Assembly (NCBI GenBank): GCA_900549105.1
Contig: URND01000104.1
Span: 1 to 10,704, forward strand
Length of the DNA stretch: 10,704 bases
Direction of reading: 5' to 3'
DNA from: an uncultured Eubacteriales bacterium
GTDB taxonomy: Bacteria > Bacillota > Clostridia > Lachnospirales > Lachnospiraceae
This document shows, in pieces, positions 1-7,182 of this stretch (the stretch's first letter is position 1; each line of letters starts with the position of its first letter). A program made the translations under genes and the position numbers. A model generated the notes under the pieces. The model was not told the DNA's origin. It saw only the letters and a program-made list of their open reading frames with translations, and made no database searches.

Positions 1-90
1 GAGGCAGCCGAAGAAGCAGAGAAAATTATTGCGGAGGCCGAAGAAGCAGCGGCAGAAGCCGAAGAAGAGCTTAAAAAAGAAAACGAATAG
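1..90 (+). CDS. C-terminal end of an unidentified protein (5' truncated by window)
   Basis: Frame 1 is open from the first base to a TAG stop at 88-90. It encodes 29 residues that are almost entirely Ala, Glu and Lys, with the pattern AEEAEKIIAEAEE, ending in KKENE. This low-complexity, highly acidic stretch would form a charged helix or coiled coil. Such tails occur at the C-terminus of many unrelated proteins, so I cannot name the family. A hairpin terminator begins 9 nt after the stop, which supports this being the true end of a gene. The rest of the gene lies outside the window. Confidence 0.7.
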   Translation, partial: EAAEEAEKIIAEAEEAAAEAEEELKKENE

Positions 91-98
91 AATGCGAT

Positions 99-130
99 AG
101 AAACTGGCACGCAGAGGCGTGCCAGTTTCT
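99..130 (+). terminator. Intrinsic terminator after the upstream gene
   Basis: Bases 99-112 and 117-130 form a perfect 14-bp stem (core AACTGGCACGC) around the 4-nt loop AGAG. The 3' arm ends in TTTCT and is followed by T, so the U tract is partly inside the stem. It starts 9 nt after the stop at 90 and ends before the aminopeptidase ribosome binding site. It probably ends the upstream transcript. No convincing promoter for the next gene is visible between it and the start at 163, so some read-through is possible. Confidence 0.75.
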
Positions 131-162
131 TGGTCAGCTAATATTGAGGAGAGAGGATAAGT

Positions 163-1968
163 ATGACGATATTTGATGAACGGATAGAAAAACTGCGAAA
201 AGAGATGGAGGCGGAAAAAATTGACTTTTATCTCATACCGACAGCCGATGACCATTCTTCTGAATATATCAGTGATTTTTATAAAGTAAGAAACTATTAT
301 GCCGGATTTACCGGTTCAGCCGGAACACTGCTGATTGGCATGAATATGGCCGGACTGTGGACGGATGGACGGTATTTTATTCAGGCGGAAAATCAGCTCG
401 CAGGGAGCCAGGTGGAGCTGTTTCGAATGGGCAATGCCGGAGTTCCGACAGTGTCTGATTATTTAAAAGAGCATATGCCGGAGGGAGGTACATTAGCCTT
501 TGACGGGCAGGTGGTGGATTTTGCCCAGGGCGAGGGCTATGAAGAGATACTCGACTCAAAACACGGAAGGCTTTTCTGGAATCGTGATTTGGCCGGAAGT
601 CTTTGGGAGGAGCGGCCGGAGCGGTCTGCTGAACCCGTATACATATTGGATGAAAAGTATGCAGGAAAAAGTCGTGGAGAGAAACTTTCGGAGCTTCGCC
701 GGTATATGGAGAAAAAGGGCGGAGACAGAGTTCTTCTTTCTTCGCTGGAAGATATTGCCTGGCTGATGAATCTCAGGGGCAGTGATGTCAGCCATACGCC
801 TGTATTTTTAGCATTTGCCCTGATTGAACAGGATACTGTACAGCTTTATGCGGACAACCGGGCCTTTTCCGAAGCAGTGACGGAGACTCTGGCCGGGGAT
901 GGGATTATTTTAAAACCTTATATGGAAATTTATGAGGATTTAAAAAAGCTTTCAGAGGGAAAACTAATGTATGATTCGGAGAAAGTGAATTATGCCCTCT
1001 GCCAGTGTGTGCCAAAGACAGTTTCAGTGCTTCCGGCGGATATTCATGAAATGATTCCGAAGGCTGTAAAGAATGAGGTGGAGCTCGATAATCTGCGCCG
1101 GGGCCATATTAAAGATGGTGTTGCCGTTACCAAATTTATGTACTGGCTGAAAACCAATGTGGGAAAGATTCCGATTTCAGAAATCAGTGCATCGGATTAT
1201 CTGGAAAATCTGCGTTCCCAGATTGACACTTATGTAGATTTGAGCTTTACTACCATTTCCGCCTATAAGGCCAATGCAGCGATGATGCATTACAGTGCAA
1301 CCCCTGAAACAGATGCTGTGTTGGAGCCTTCAGGGATGCTGCTCGTGGATTCGGGCGGCCAATATTATGAAGGAACTACGGACATTACCCGGACTTTCGT
1401 TTTGGGAGAAATTTCCGAGGAGGAGAAAAAACATTTTACCCTGGTCGCAAAATCCATGCTGAATCTGGCCAATGCAAAATTCCTTTATGGCTGTACCGGC
1501 TACACACTGGATATTCTCGCCCGGAGTCCTCTCTGGAAGCTTGGCATTGATTATCAGTGCGGTACGGGGCACGGCGTCGGCTATCTTTTAAGTGTCCATG
1601 AAGGGCCAAACGGTTTCCGCTGGAAACAGGTTCCGGGGCGCAGGGAGTTTGCGGTTCTTGAGGCCGGCATGATAACTACGGATGAACCGGGAGTCTATAT
1701 TGAGGGCAGTCATGGTATTCGAACAGAAAACGAACTTATCTGTGTTGAGGATGAAAAGAACAACTATGGACAGTTCATGCGGTTTGAGATGCTCACCTGG
1801 GCGCCGATTGATTTGGATGGCATCGATATCCGTTGGCTGAATCCGGAGGACGTGGAGCAGTTGAATACTTATCATCAGATGGTTTACGAAAAAATCAGTC
1901 CTTATCTGGATGCAGAAGAAAAAGAGTGGCTGAAAAAATATACCCGGCCGGTGGGCGTTGAACAGTAA
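163..1968 (+). CDS. Xaa-Pro aminopeptidase (aminopeptidase P, M24B family)
   Basis: This is a cytosolic metallopeptidase that removes an N-terminal residue preceding proline; it is involved in peptide turnover. At 601 aa it is the long, three-domain type related to eukaryotic XPNPEP1, not the roughly 440-aa PepP of E. coli or the roughly 350-aa type. Two creatinase-like N-terminal domains span about residues 5-130 and 155-300. The pita-bread catalytic domain spans about 310-525, and a C-terminal M24 extension covers about 540-598. Expected metal ligands are all present: D396 (LLVDSGG), D407 (TTDITRT), H470 (GTGHGVG), E508 (TDEPGVY) and E522 (RTENEL). The accessory histidines H376 and H479 are also present. 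The ATG at 163 follows a strong GAGGAGAGAGG ribosome binding site (146-156). No strong terminator follows, so its transcript may run into the talC region. The family call is secure; substrate preference is not visible. Confidence 0.95.
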   Translation: MTIFDERIEKLRKEMEAEKIDFYLIPTADDHSSEYISDFYKVRNYYAGFTGSAGTLLIGMNMAGLWTDGRYFIQAENQLAGSQVELFRMGNAGVPTVSDYLKEHMPEGGTLAFDGQVVDFAQGEGYEEILDSKHGRLFWNRDLAGSLWEERPERSAEPVYILDEKYAGKSRGEKLSELRRYMEKKGGDRVLLSSLEDIAWLMNLRGSDVSHTPVFLAFALIEQDTVQLYADNRAFSEAVTETLAGDGIILKPYMEIYEDLKKLSEGKLMYDSEKVNYALCQCVPKTVSVLPADIHEMIPKAVKNEVELDNLRRGHIKDGVAVTKFMYWLKTNVGKIPISEISASDYLENLRSQIDTYVDLSFTTISAYKANAAMMHYSATPETDAVLEPSGMLLVDSGGQYYEGTTDITRTFVLGEISEEEKKHFTLVAKSMLNLANAKFLYGCTGYTLDILARSPLWKLGIDYQCGTGHGVGYLLSVHEGPNGFRWKQVPGRREFAVLEAGMITTDEPGVYIEGSHGIRTENELICVEDEKNNYGQFMRFEMLTWAPIDLDGIDIRWLNPEDVEQLNTYHQMVYEKISPYLDAEEKEWLKKYTRPVGVEQ

Positions 1969-1987
1969 TTTAAAAAATTCAACCGGA

Positions 1988-2016
1988 TGGACATTCCAGT
2001 CTGTTTGTGGTATACT
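1988..2016 (+). promoter_or_regulatory. Predicted promoter P1 for the talC-transketolase unit
   Basis: The -35 box TGGACA (1988-1993) and -10 box TATACT (2011-2016) are separated by 17 nt and each match the consensus at 5 of 6 positions. TGG just before the -10 gives an extended -10 (TGn). An A/T-rich stretch (about 1967-1979) lies where an UP element would be. Predicted transcription start is about 2022-2024. This fits a strong vegetative promoter for a central-metabolism unit. It is a sequence prediction only. Confidence 0.65.
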
Positions 2017-2074
2017 GTGAACACTTGGCGGGGTATTCCACGAGCTTAGTTGACGTGGTATACTGTGAGCACTT
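2007..2074 (+). repeat. Direct repeat pair carrying extended -10 boxes, upstream of talC
   Basis: The 20-nt sequence beginning GTGGTATACTGTGA is present at 2007-2026 and again at 2055-2074, 48 nt apart, with a single mismatch. Both copies contain TGGTATACT, an extended -10 element. Both also contain the small inverted repeat GTG-NN-CAC; the only mismatch (A to G) falls in the NN centre. ATTCCA also recurs upstream of each copy (1993-1998 and 2035-2040), at different distances. Copy 1 is the -10 of the well-formed promoter P1. Copy 2 lacks a good -35 at the right spacing but could act as a second, extended -10 promoter (start about 2070-2072). The repeats could instead be paired operator sites. 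Confidence 0.6.
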
Positions 2075-2114
2075 AGTGAGAATATATAAAAAAGAAAACA
2101 GGAGGGAAAAATCA

Positions 2115-2768
2115 ATGAAATTTTTTATTGACACAGCAAAAGTTGAAGATATTAAGAAAGCAAATGATATGGGTGTTATCTGCGGCGTAACGACAAACCC
2201 ATCTTTAATTGCAAAGGAAGGCCGTGTCTTTGAAGAAGTTATTGCTGAAATCGCGTCTATCGTTGATGGACCTATCAGCGGCGAAGTTAAAGCAACAACA
2301 ACAGATGCAGAAGGAATGATTGCAGAAGGCCGTGCGATTGCTGCAATTCATCCAAATATGGTTGTTAAAATTCCTATGACAGCAGAAGGCTTGAAAGCAT
2401 GTAAAGTATTGTCTTCTGAAGGTATTAAAACAAATGTTACTCTGGTTTTTACAGCTAACCAGGCATTACTGGCTGCAAGAGCAGGCGCAGCTTATGTATC
2501 TCCGTTCCTTGGCAGACTGGATGATATTTCCACACCAGGCATTGATTTAATCCGTACAATTTCCGAAATTTTTGCAGTAGCCGGTATCGAAACAGAAATT
2601 ATCGCAGCCAGTGTGCGTCATCCGATTCATGTGACTGACTGTGCTCTTGCCGGCGCTGATATTGCAACGGTTCCTTACAATGTTATCGAGCAGATGATCA
2701 AACATCCGCTGACAGATCAGGGAATCGAAAAGTTCCAGGCAGACTATAAAGCTGTATTTGGTGAATAA
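2115..2768 (+). CDS. talC: Transaldolase, TalC / fructose-6-phosphate aldolase-like subfamily
   Basis: The 217-aa product is a class I aldolase TIM barrel of the small TalC/FSA type, full length for the family. It exchanges a dihydroxyacetone unit between sugar phosphates (sedoheptulose-7-P + glyceraldehyde-3-P to erythrose-4-P + fructose-6-P) in the non-oxidative pentose phosphate pathway. Visible catalytic features are D6, TTNPS (26-30), Schiff-base lysine K85 (VVKIPMT) and S166. The residue aligned with E. coli FSA Gln59 is E57, and the one aligned with Tyr131 is F131; both are the transaldolase-type choice, so I favour transaldolase over fructose-6-P aldolase. The ATG at 2115 follows AGGAGGG (2100-2106). 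A longer frame starting at GTG 2007 would begin inside the promoter -10 and is rejected. Codons are noticeably more A/T-ending and uniform (GCA, ACA, GAA) than in neighbours, as in highly expressed genes. It precedes the split transketolase, which supplies its substrates. Confidence 0.92.
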   Translation: MKFFIDTAKVEDIKKANDMGVICGVTTNPSLIAKEGRVFEEVIAEIASIVDGPISGEVKATTTDAEGMIAEGRAIAAIHPNMVVKIPMTAEGLKACKVLSSEGIKTNVTLVFTANQALLAARAGAAYVSPFLGRLDDISTPGIDLIRTISEIFAVAGIETEIIAASVRHPIHVTDCALAGADIATVPYNVIEQMIKHPLTDQGIEKFQADYKAVFGE

Positions 2769-2796
2769 TTCATTTCATATGTAACGATACTAAAAA

Positions 2797-2821
2797 GAAT
2801 AGCGGGAATATCCCGCTATTC
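2797..2821 (+). terminator. Hairpin between talC and the transketolase genes
   Basis: Bases 2797-2807 and 2811-2821 form a perfect 11-bp stem (arm GAATAGCGGGA) with the 3-nt loop ATA. It is preceded by an A run (2792-2796), but no U tract follows: the 3' arm is followed by CTATGAAG. It lies 28 nt after the talC stop and 22 nt before the transketolase start. As a terminator on the + strand it would be weak. A role as a 3'-end stabiliser or partial terminator setting a higher talC than transketolase level is more likely. Read in the - direction, the A run becomes a T tail, but no gene points that way. Confidence 0.55.
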
Positions 2822-2843
2822 CTATGAAGAAAAGGCAGGTTAG

Positions 2844-3683
2844 ATGATGAATACGATAGAACTTCAGAAGATGGCCAATGATATCCGCAAGGGTATTGTT
2901 ACGGCTGTACACAGTGCAAAATCCGGACATCCGGGCGGCTCCTTATCTGCGGCAGATATTTTCACTTATCTTTATTTTGAAGAGATGAACGTGGATGCAA
3001 AGGCTCCGGATAAAGAAGATAGAGACCGTTTTGTATTGTCTAAAGGCCATGTAGCGCCGGCATATTATTCCACATTGGCCCATAAAGGATTTTTCCCGGT
3101 AGAAGATTTGACGACACTCCGTAAAGTCGGTTCCTACCTCCAGGGACATCCGGATAAAAAACATATTCCGGGCGTTGATATGTCCAGCGGTTCTCTGGGA
3201 CAGGGAGTTTCCGCAGCCGTAGGTATGGCTTTATCTGCAAAGCTGAGTAATGATTCTTACCGTGTATATACACTTCTTGGCGATGGTGAAATTCAGGAAG
3301 GCCAGGTTTGGGAAGCGGCAATGTTTGCCGGCGCCCGGAAGCTGGATAATCTTGTTGTTATCGTTGATAATAATGGTCTTCAGATTGATGGAAATATTGA
3401 AGATGTATGTTCTCCATATCCGATTGATAAAAAATTTGAAGCATTTAATTTCCATGTCATCAATATCGACGGCCATGACTTTGAGCAGATTGCAGCGGCC
3501 TTTGCAGAGGCGCGGGCAACAAAGGGAATGCCGACGGCGATTATTGCGAAAACCGTAAAGGGCAAAGGTGTATCCTTCATGGAAAATCAGGCAAGCTGGC
3601 ATGGCACAGCGCCAAATGATGAACAGTACAAAGTTGCTATGGAAGATTTGGAGAAAGTAGGTGAAGCACTGTGTCAGAAGTAA
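2844..3683 (+). CDS. Transketolase, N-terminal (thiamine pyrophosphate-binding) subunit
   Basis: The 279-aa product is the first half of a split transketolase. Full-length enzymes are about 650 aa; here the other half is the next gene. The enzyme moves two-carbon ketol units between pentose, tetrose, hexose and heptose phosphates. It carries the thiamine-pyrophosphate motif, starting GDG (146-148) and ending NN (176-177). It also has SGHPGGSLS with H29, SKGH with H69, the substrate-side SSGSLGQG (114-121), and SWHG with H253, all typical of the family. The start is ATG 2844, with a second ATG at 2847; AAAGG (2831-2835) spaces better to the first, but either is possible. The 3' end overlaps the C-terminal subunit gene by 13 nt, so the two are translationally coupled, which suits a complex with equal subunit numbers. 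Split transketolases are usual in clostridia and archaea. Confidence 0.94.
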   Translation: MMNTIELQKMANDIRKGIVTAVHSAKSGHPGGSLSAADIFTYLYFEEMNVDAKAPDKEDRDRFVLSKGHVAPAYYSTLAHKGFFPVEDLTTLRKVGSYLQGHPDKKHIPGVDMSSGSLGQGVSAAVGMALSAKLSNDSYRVYTLLGDGEIQEGQVWEAAMFAGARKLDNLVVIVDNNGLQIDGNIEDVCSPYPIDKKFEAFNFHVINIDGHDFEQIAAAFAEARATKGMPTAIIAKTVKGKGVSFMENQASWHGTAPNDEQYKVAMEDLEKVGEALCQK

Positions 3684-4609
3684 AGAAGATTGCCACAAGA
3701 GAAAGCTATGGTAATGCGCTGACGGAGCTCGGTGCAAAACACGAAAATTTAGTTGTTCTGGATGCGGACCTCGCTGCAGCTACAAAAACAGGCGTATTCA
3801 AAAAAGCCTATCCGGAACGTCACATCGACTGTGGTATTGCCGAGGGAAATATGATGGGTATTGCCGCCGGCCTGGCTGCTACAGGGAAAGTTCCTTTTGC
3901 AAGTACATTTGCCATGTTCGCAGCCGGACGGGCTTTTGAACAGATTCGCAACTCGATTGGCTATCCAAAGCTGAATGTAAAAATCGGAGCAACCCATGCG
4001 GGTATTTCTGTCGGCGAGGATGGAGCGACCCATCAGTGTAATGAAGATATTGCTCTGATGCGGACAATTCCGGGGATGGTTGTCATCAACCCGGCCGATG
4101 ATGTGGAAGCAAGAGCGGCCGTATATGCGGCTTATGAGCATGAAGGCCCGGTATATATGCGTTTTGGACGTTTGGCTGTTCCGGTGATTAATGATAATCC
4201 GGATTATAAATTTGAAATCGGCAAGGGTATTACCTTAAAAGAAGGTAAAGATATGACGATTATTGCAACCGGTCTTTGCGTTTCCGAATCTCTGGAGGCT
4301 GCAAAAATGCTGGCTGCGGACGGTATTGATGCCAGAGTGATCAATATCCATACAATTAAACCGCTGGATGAGGAATTGGTTGTAAAGGCCGCAAAGGAAA
4401 CCGGCCGTATTTTTACAGTGGAAGAACATTCCATTATCGGCGGCCTTGGAAGCGCGGTATGCGATACACTGTCCGCTCAGGCGCCGACAAAAGTGACAAA
4501 AATCGGCGTGGAAGATACCTATGGCGAATCGGGTCCTGCTGTGGAATTAATCCATAAATACGGCCTGGATGCCGAGGGCATTTACAAAAAGATTAAAGCA
4601 TCTTTATAA
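3671..4609 (+). CDS. Transketolase, C-terminal subunit (pyrimidine-binding and C-terminal domains)
   Basis: The 312-aa product supplies the second half of transketolase and pairs with the preceding subunit to form the active site at the interface. E58 in CGIAEGNM is the expected glutamate that activates the thiamine aminopyrimidine ring. The stretch FASTFAMFAAGRAFEQIR (77-94) and the segment GEDGATHQ with H121 are typical of the pyrimidine-binding domain, about 7-170. The transketolase C-terminal domain follows at about 190-305. The same arrangement is seen in the 1-deoxyxylulose-5-P synthase C-terminal half. A lone DXS fragment is unlikely, given the partner gene. Translation starts at a GTG (3671) inside the end of the previous gene. 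AGGTG (3659-3663) lies 7 nt upstream, and no in-frame ATG nearby is better. A strong terminator follows 25 nt after the stop. Confidence 0.93.
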   Translation: MSEVKKIATRESYGNALTELGAKHENLVVLDADLAAATKTGVFKKAYPERHIDCGIAEGNMMGIAAGLAATGKVPFASTFAMFAAGRAFEQIRNSIGYPKLNVKIGATHAGISVGEDGATHQCNEDIALMRTIPGMVVINPADDVEARAAVYAAYEHEGPVYMRFGRLAVPVINDNPDYKFEIGKGITLKEGKDMTIIATGLCVSESLEAAKMLAADGIDARVINIHTIKPLDEELVVKAAKETGRIFTVEEHSIIGGLGSAVCDTLSAQAPTKVTKIGVEDTYGESGPAVELIHKYGLDAEGIYKKIKASL

Positions 4610-4634
4610 AATGAATTCAAATAATTAAAGGATG

Positions 4635-4675
4635 GCCTGCGAGCAAAAAAACATTTGTTCGCAGGCTTTGTTTTT
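4635..4675 (+). terminator. Strong intrinsic terminator of the talC-transketolase unit
   Basis: Bases 4635-4647 (GCCTGCGAGCAAA) pair with 4654-4666 over 13 bp with one G-U wobble. The loop is the 6 nt AAAACA. The tail TTTGTTTTT (4667-4675) follows immediately. This is a textbook rho-independent terminator, 25 nt after the transketolase C-subunit stop. It separates the pentose-phosphate unit from the xpaC-telA unit. Confidence 0.92.
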
Positions 4676-4687
4676 GGCGTGCAGAGC

Positions 4688-4716
4688 TTGTGTTTTGTAT
4701 AAAAATCCGCTATAAT
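4688..4716 (+). promoter_or_regulatory. Predicted promoter for the xpaC-telA unit
   Basis: A perfect -10 box TATAAT (4711-4716) lies 17 nt downstream of TTGTGT (4688-4693), which matches the -35 consensus at 3 of 6 positions. Predicted transcription start is about 4722-4724, leaving a leader of about 40 nt before the ATG at 4762. The promoter sits 13 nt after the terminator tail, so this unit appears to be independently transcribed by the vegetative sigma factor. I see no obvious operator in the leader. Confidence 0.6.
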
Positions 4717-4761
4717 TTAAGATGGTTTCTTATTTATAATAAATGGAGTGAAAGGCATAAT

Positions 4762-6021
4762 ATGAAAAACAGTGATTTTTATGATTTTGGTGAACAGATA
4801 CAAAAAATTGTTCAGTCGGCCATTGATTCCAATGATTTCAGAGAATTAAATGAAACGGTGCGCCAAACGGTGAATGATGCGGTCGGCGTTGTGCGTTCCG
4901 GGGTTTCTCAGGCATCGGAAACGGTGTCAAAGGCGCAGAGTGAATATGAAAAGAAGAGCAGAAGCGGAGCGGCAGGGCCAAAGGTCCATCGGGGGACAGC
5001 AAGGAACCAGTCTTCCTATAAACAGCGGGAAACGGAGCAGGCCCAGTATTATGTTTCCCATCCGAAGGGGGAGATAGGCGGCACGCTGATGGTCGTTATC
5101 GGCTTCATTTTAAGCACAATGTTCGGAATCGGTCTGGCAGTGCTGGTTATTATCCAGTTTGCGCTGGATGGATTAAGCGCATTGCTTATTCCGATTTTGA
5201 TTTTATTAGTTCTTTTTATCATTTGCATGATAATTGGTATGCAGGGGCGGCGAATCACATCCCGAATCAAGCGGTTTAGAGAGTATCGGCGGATTCTGGA
5301 TGACCGGGAATTCTGTGATGTGGAAGAACTGGCCGAAAAGCTTGGAAAGACCCCGGCCTATGTGGTGAAAGACTTAAAAGAAATGATGGAACGCCGGATG
5401 TTTTTACAGGGGCATCTGGATAAACAGAATAAATGTTTTATGGTAACCGATCAGGCTTACGACCAGTATTGCCTGGCCCAGAAGAGTCTTGAGGAACGGG
5501 AGGCAAAGGCTAAAGCTGAGGCTGCAAAAATGTCGAATCCGAAATATTCTGAGGAAGTGCGGACGATGCTTATGGAGGGCAAACGGTATGTTGAACATAT
5601 CCGTGCCTGCAATGATGCCATTCCCGGTCCGGAGATTTCGGCAAAGATTTCCCGTCTGGAGCTGATTATTTCCAGGATTTTTGGGCAGGTGGAGAAGGAC
5701 CCGTCTTTAGCGCCGGAACTCCATCAGTTTATGAATTATTATTTGCCGACAACCCAGAAACTTCTGGATGTTTACCGGGAATTGGCGAATCAGCCGGTGC
5801 AGGGGCAGAATATCTCGGATACCAAAAAAGAAATTGAGGAGACATTGGATACACTGAATCAGGCTTTCGAAAATCTTCTGGACAGTTGTTATAAAGATAC
5901 GGCGTGGGATGTTTCAACAGATATTTCTGTTTTAAATACCATGCTTGCCAATGAAGGTTTGACGGGGGATGAATTATCGCGCAGGGCGCAGGTGAAAATA
6001 CATAAGAAATCTGAAGAGTAA
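4762..6021 (+). CDS. XpaC-like membrane protein (5-bromo-4-chloroindolyl phosphate hydrolysis family)
   Basis: The 419-aa product looks like an XpaC family member. Residues 1-100 are polar and helical, probably cytoplasmic. Two hydrophobic segments (about 104-131 and 138-162) form a membrane hairpin. Residues about 172-232 (DVEELAEKLGKTPAYVVKDLKEMMERRMF and flanks, by position 186-214) look like a winged-helix fold. A charged helix (242-256) leads to the helical XpaC domain at about 262-405. The family name comes from a B. subtilis phenotype on the chromogenic substrate X-phosphate; its biochemical activity is not established, and I see no classical phosphatase motif. In B. subtilis xpaC also precedes a telA-like gene (yaaN), so the pairing here is a known association. 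The ATG at 4762 follows AAAGG (4751-4755). A longer GTG-initiated frame from 4690 overlaps the promoter and is rejected. The telA gene follows after 12 nt. Confidence 0.82.
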   Translation: MKNSDFYDFGEQIQKIVQSAIDSNDFRELNETVRQTVNDAVGVVRSGVSQASETVSKAQSEYEKKSRSGAAGPKVHRGTARNQSSYKQRETEQAQYYVSHPKGEIGGTLMVVIGFILSTMFGIGLAVLVIIQFALDGLSALLIPILILLVLFIICMIIGMQGRRITSRIKRFREYRRILDDREFCDVEELAEKLGKTPAYVVKDLKEMMERRMFLQGHLDKQNKCFMVTDQAYDQYCLAQKSLEEREAKAKAEAAKMSNPKYSEEVRTMLMEGKRYVEHIRACNDAIPGPEISAKISRLELIISRIFGQVEKDPSLAPELHQFMNYYLPTTQKLLDVYRELANQPVQGQNISDTKKEIEETLDTLNQAFENLLDSCYKDTAWDVSTDISVLNTMLANEGLTGDELSRRAQVKIHKKSEE

Positions 6022-6033
6022 GGAGAGAAAAGG

Positions 6034-7182
6034 ATGGGCGAAGCATTTAAAGAGTTTCAGACAGCACCGACATTGGTGTTTGATGAGATGCCGGAGATGA
6101 ATGAGAAAGCCGAACTGGCAGAAACAGCGGCAAAGGAGCCGGAACCGATGGACGATTCCGTATTGAGTGATGAAGAGCGGGCTATGGTCGACAGCTTTAG
6201 CCAGCAGATTGATTTGAATAATACCAATGCAATTCTGAAATATGGCGCCGGTGTTCAGAAGAAGATGGCGGATTTTTCGGAGGCTGCATTGGAAAATGTA
6301 AAATCGAAAGATTTGGGCGAAGTTGGAGAAATGCTCAGCAATGTGGTTGTTGAATTGAAGAGTTTTGACGCTGAGGAGGAAAGCAAAGGCTTTTTGGGCG
6401 GGCTTTTTAAGAAGACTTCGAATAAAATGACTTCAATGAAGGCAAAATATGCCAAGGCGGAAGACAATGTTATGCAGATTTGCAAATCACTGGAAGCTCA
6501 TCAGGTTGTATTATTGAAAGATATTGCTACTCTGGATAAAATGTATGAACTGAATCTGACTTACTTTAAAGAACTGACAATGTATATTCTGGCCGGAAAG
6601 AAGAAATTGGAGCAGGTTCGCCGGGAAGAACTTCCGGTATTGATTCAGAAGGCGGAAGCCAGCGGGCTGGCCGAGGATGCTCAGGCGGCCAAAGATTTGG
6701 AAGGCCTGTGCCAGCGCTTTGAGAAAAAACTCCATGATTTGGATTTGACCCGGATGATTTCCATTCAGACAGCGCCGCAGATTCGCCTTGTGCAGAATAG
6801 TGATACGGTGATGGTGGAAAAAATTCAGTCCACCGTTGTGAATACGATTCCGCTTTGGAAGAGCCAGATGGTTCTGGCCCTCGGTGTAGAACACTCGAAT
6901 CAGGCCGCAAAAGCTCAGCAGCAGGTGACCGATATGACAAATGAACTGCTGAAGAAGAATGCAGAGAAATTGAAGATGGCTTCAATTGAGACAGCAAAGG
7001 CATCCGAGAGGGGCATTGTTGATATTGAGACTTTGAAGCAGACGAATCAATCTCTGATTTCCACTCTGGATGAAATTATGAAGATTCAGACAGAGGGCAG
7101 AGAAAAACGTCGGGCGGCCGAAGGTGAACTTCGCCAGATGGAAGATGATTTGAAGAAGAAGCTGCTGGAAATACGCAAATAA
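6034..7182 (+). CDS. TelA-family toxic anion resistance protein
   Basis: The 382-aa product belongs to the TelA family, named from tellurite resistance determinants and linked in Firmicutes to resistance to several envelope-active or toxic agents. The molecular mechanism is not established. The protein is almost entirely alpha-helical, without signal peptide or membrane segment, so it should be cytosolic or peripherally attached. The N-terminal 50 residues are acidic and variable. The family core begins around FSQQIDLNNTNAILKYGAG (55-73). The diagnostic segment is residues 244-285, containing QTAPQIRLVQNSD and PLWKSQMVLALG. The C-terminus (about 290-382) is a long coiled coil. Length is usual for the family. 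The ATG at 6034 follows AGGAG (6021-6025), which overlaps the xpaC stop, so it is tightly coupled to its neighbour, a probable functional partner. Its stop overlaps the next start by 1 nt. Confidence 0.9.
   Translation: MGEAFKEFQTAPTLVFDEMPEMNEKAELAETAAKEPEPMDDSVLSDEERAMVDSFSQQIDLNNTNAILKYGAGVQKKMADFSEAALENVKSKDLGEVGEMLSNVVVELKSFDAEEESKGFLGGLFKKTSNKMTSMKAKYAKAEDNVMQICKSLEAHQVVLLKDIATLDKMYELNLTYFKELTMYILAGKKKLEQVRREELPVLIQKAEASGLAEDAQAAKDLEGLCQRFEKKLHDLDLTRMISIQTAPQIRLVQNSDTVMVEKIQSTVVNTIPLWKSQMVLALGVEHSNQAAKAQQQVTDMTNELLKKNAEKLKMASIETAKASERGIVDIETLKQTNQSLISTLDEIMKIQTEGREKRRAAEGELRQMEDDLKKKLLEIRK

Noticed and set aside
99..130. CRISPR repeat or small RNA
   Set aside because: It is a single hairpin with no repeated units or spacers; its place after a stop codon fits a terminator. 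No CRISPR array, tRNA or rRNA is visible elsewhere in the window.
2007..2114. N-terminal extension of TalC by 36 residues starting at GTG 2007, containing a repeated VYCEHL
   Set aside because: The start lies inside the promoter -10 region and lacks a ribosome site. The repeat in the translation comes from the duplicated promoter DNA, and the ATG at 2115 has a strong AGGAGG and gives the usual family N-terminus.
1588..2115. 175-aa open frame on the minus strand
   Set aside because: It is antisense to the conserved aminopeptidase C-terminus and the talC leader, shows no recognisable domain, and is rich in His, Phe and Pro as antisense shadows often are.
3671..4609. 1-deoxyxylulose-5-phosphate synthase fragment
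   Set aside because: The C-terminal half resembles DXS in fold, but the overlapping upstream gene is a clear transketolase N-terminal subunit, so the pair is a split transketolase.
4690..4761. N-terminal extension of the XpaC-like protein starting at GTG 4690
   Set aside because: It overlaps the predicted -35 and -10 boxes, so it would not be on the transcript. The ATG at 4762 has a good ribosome site.
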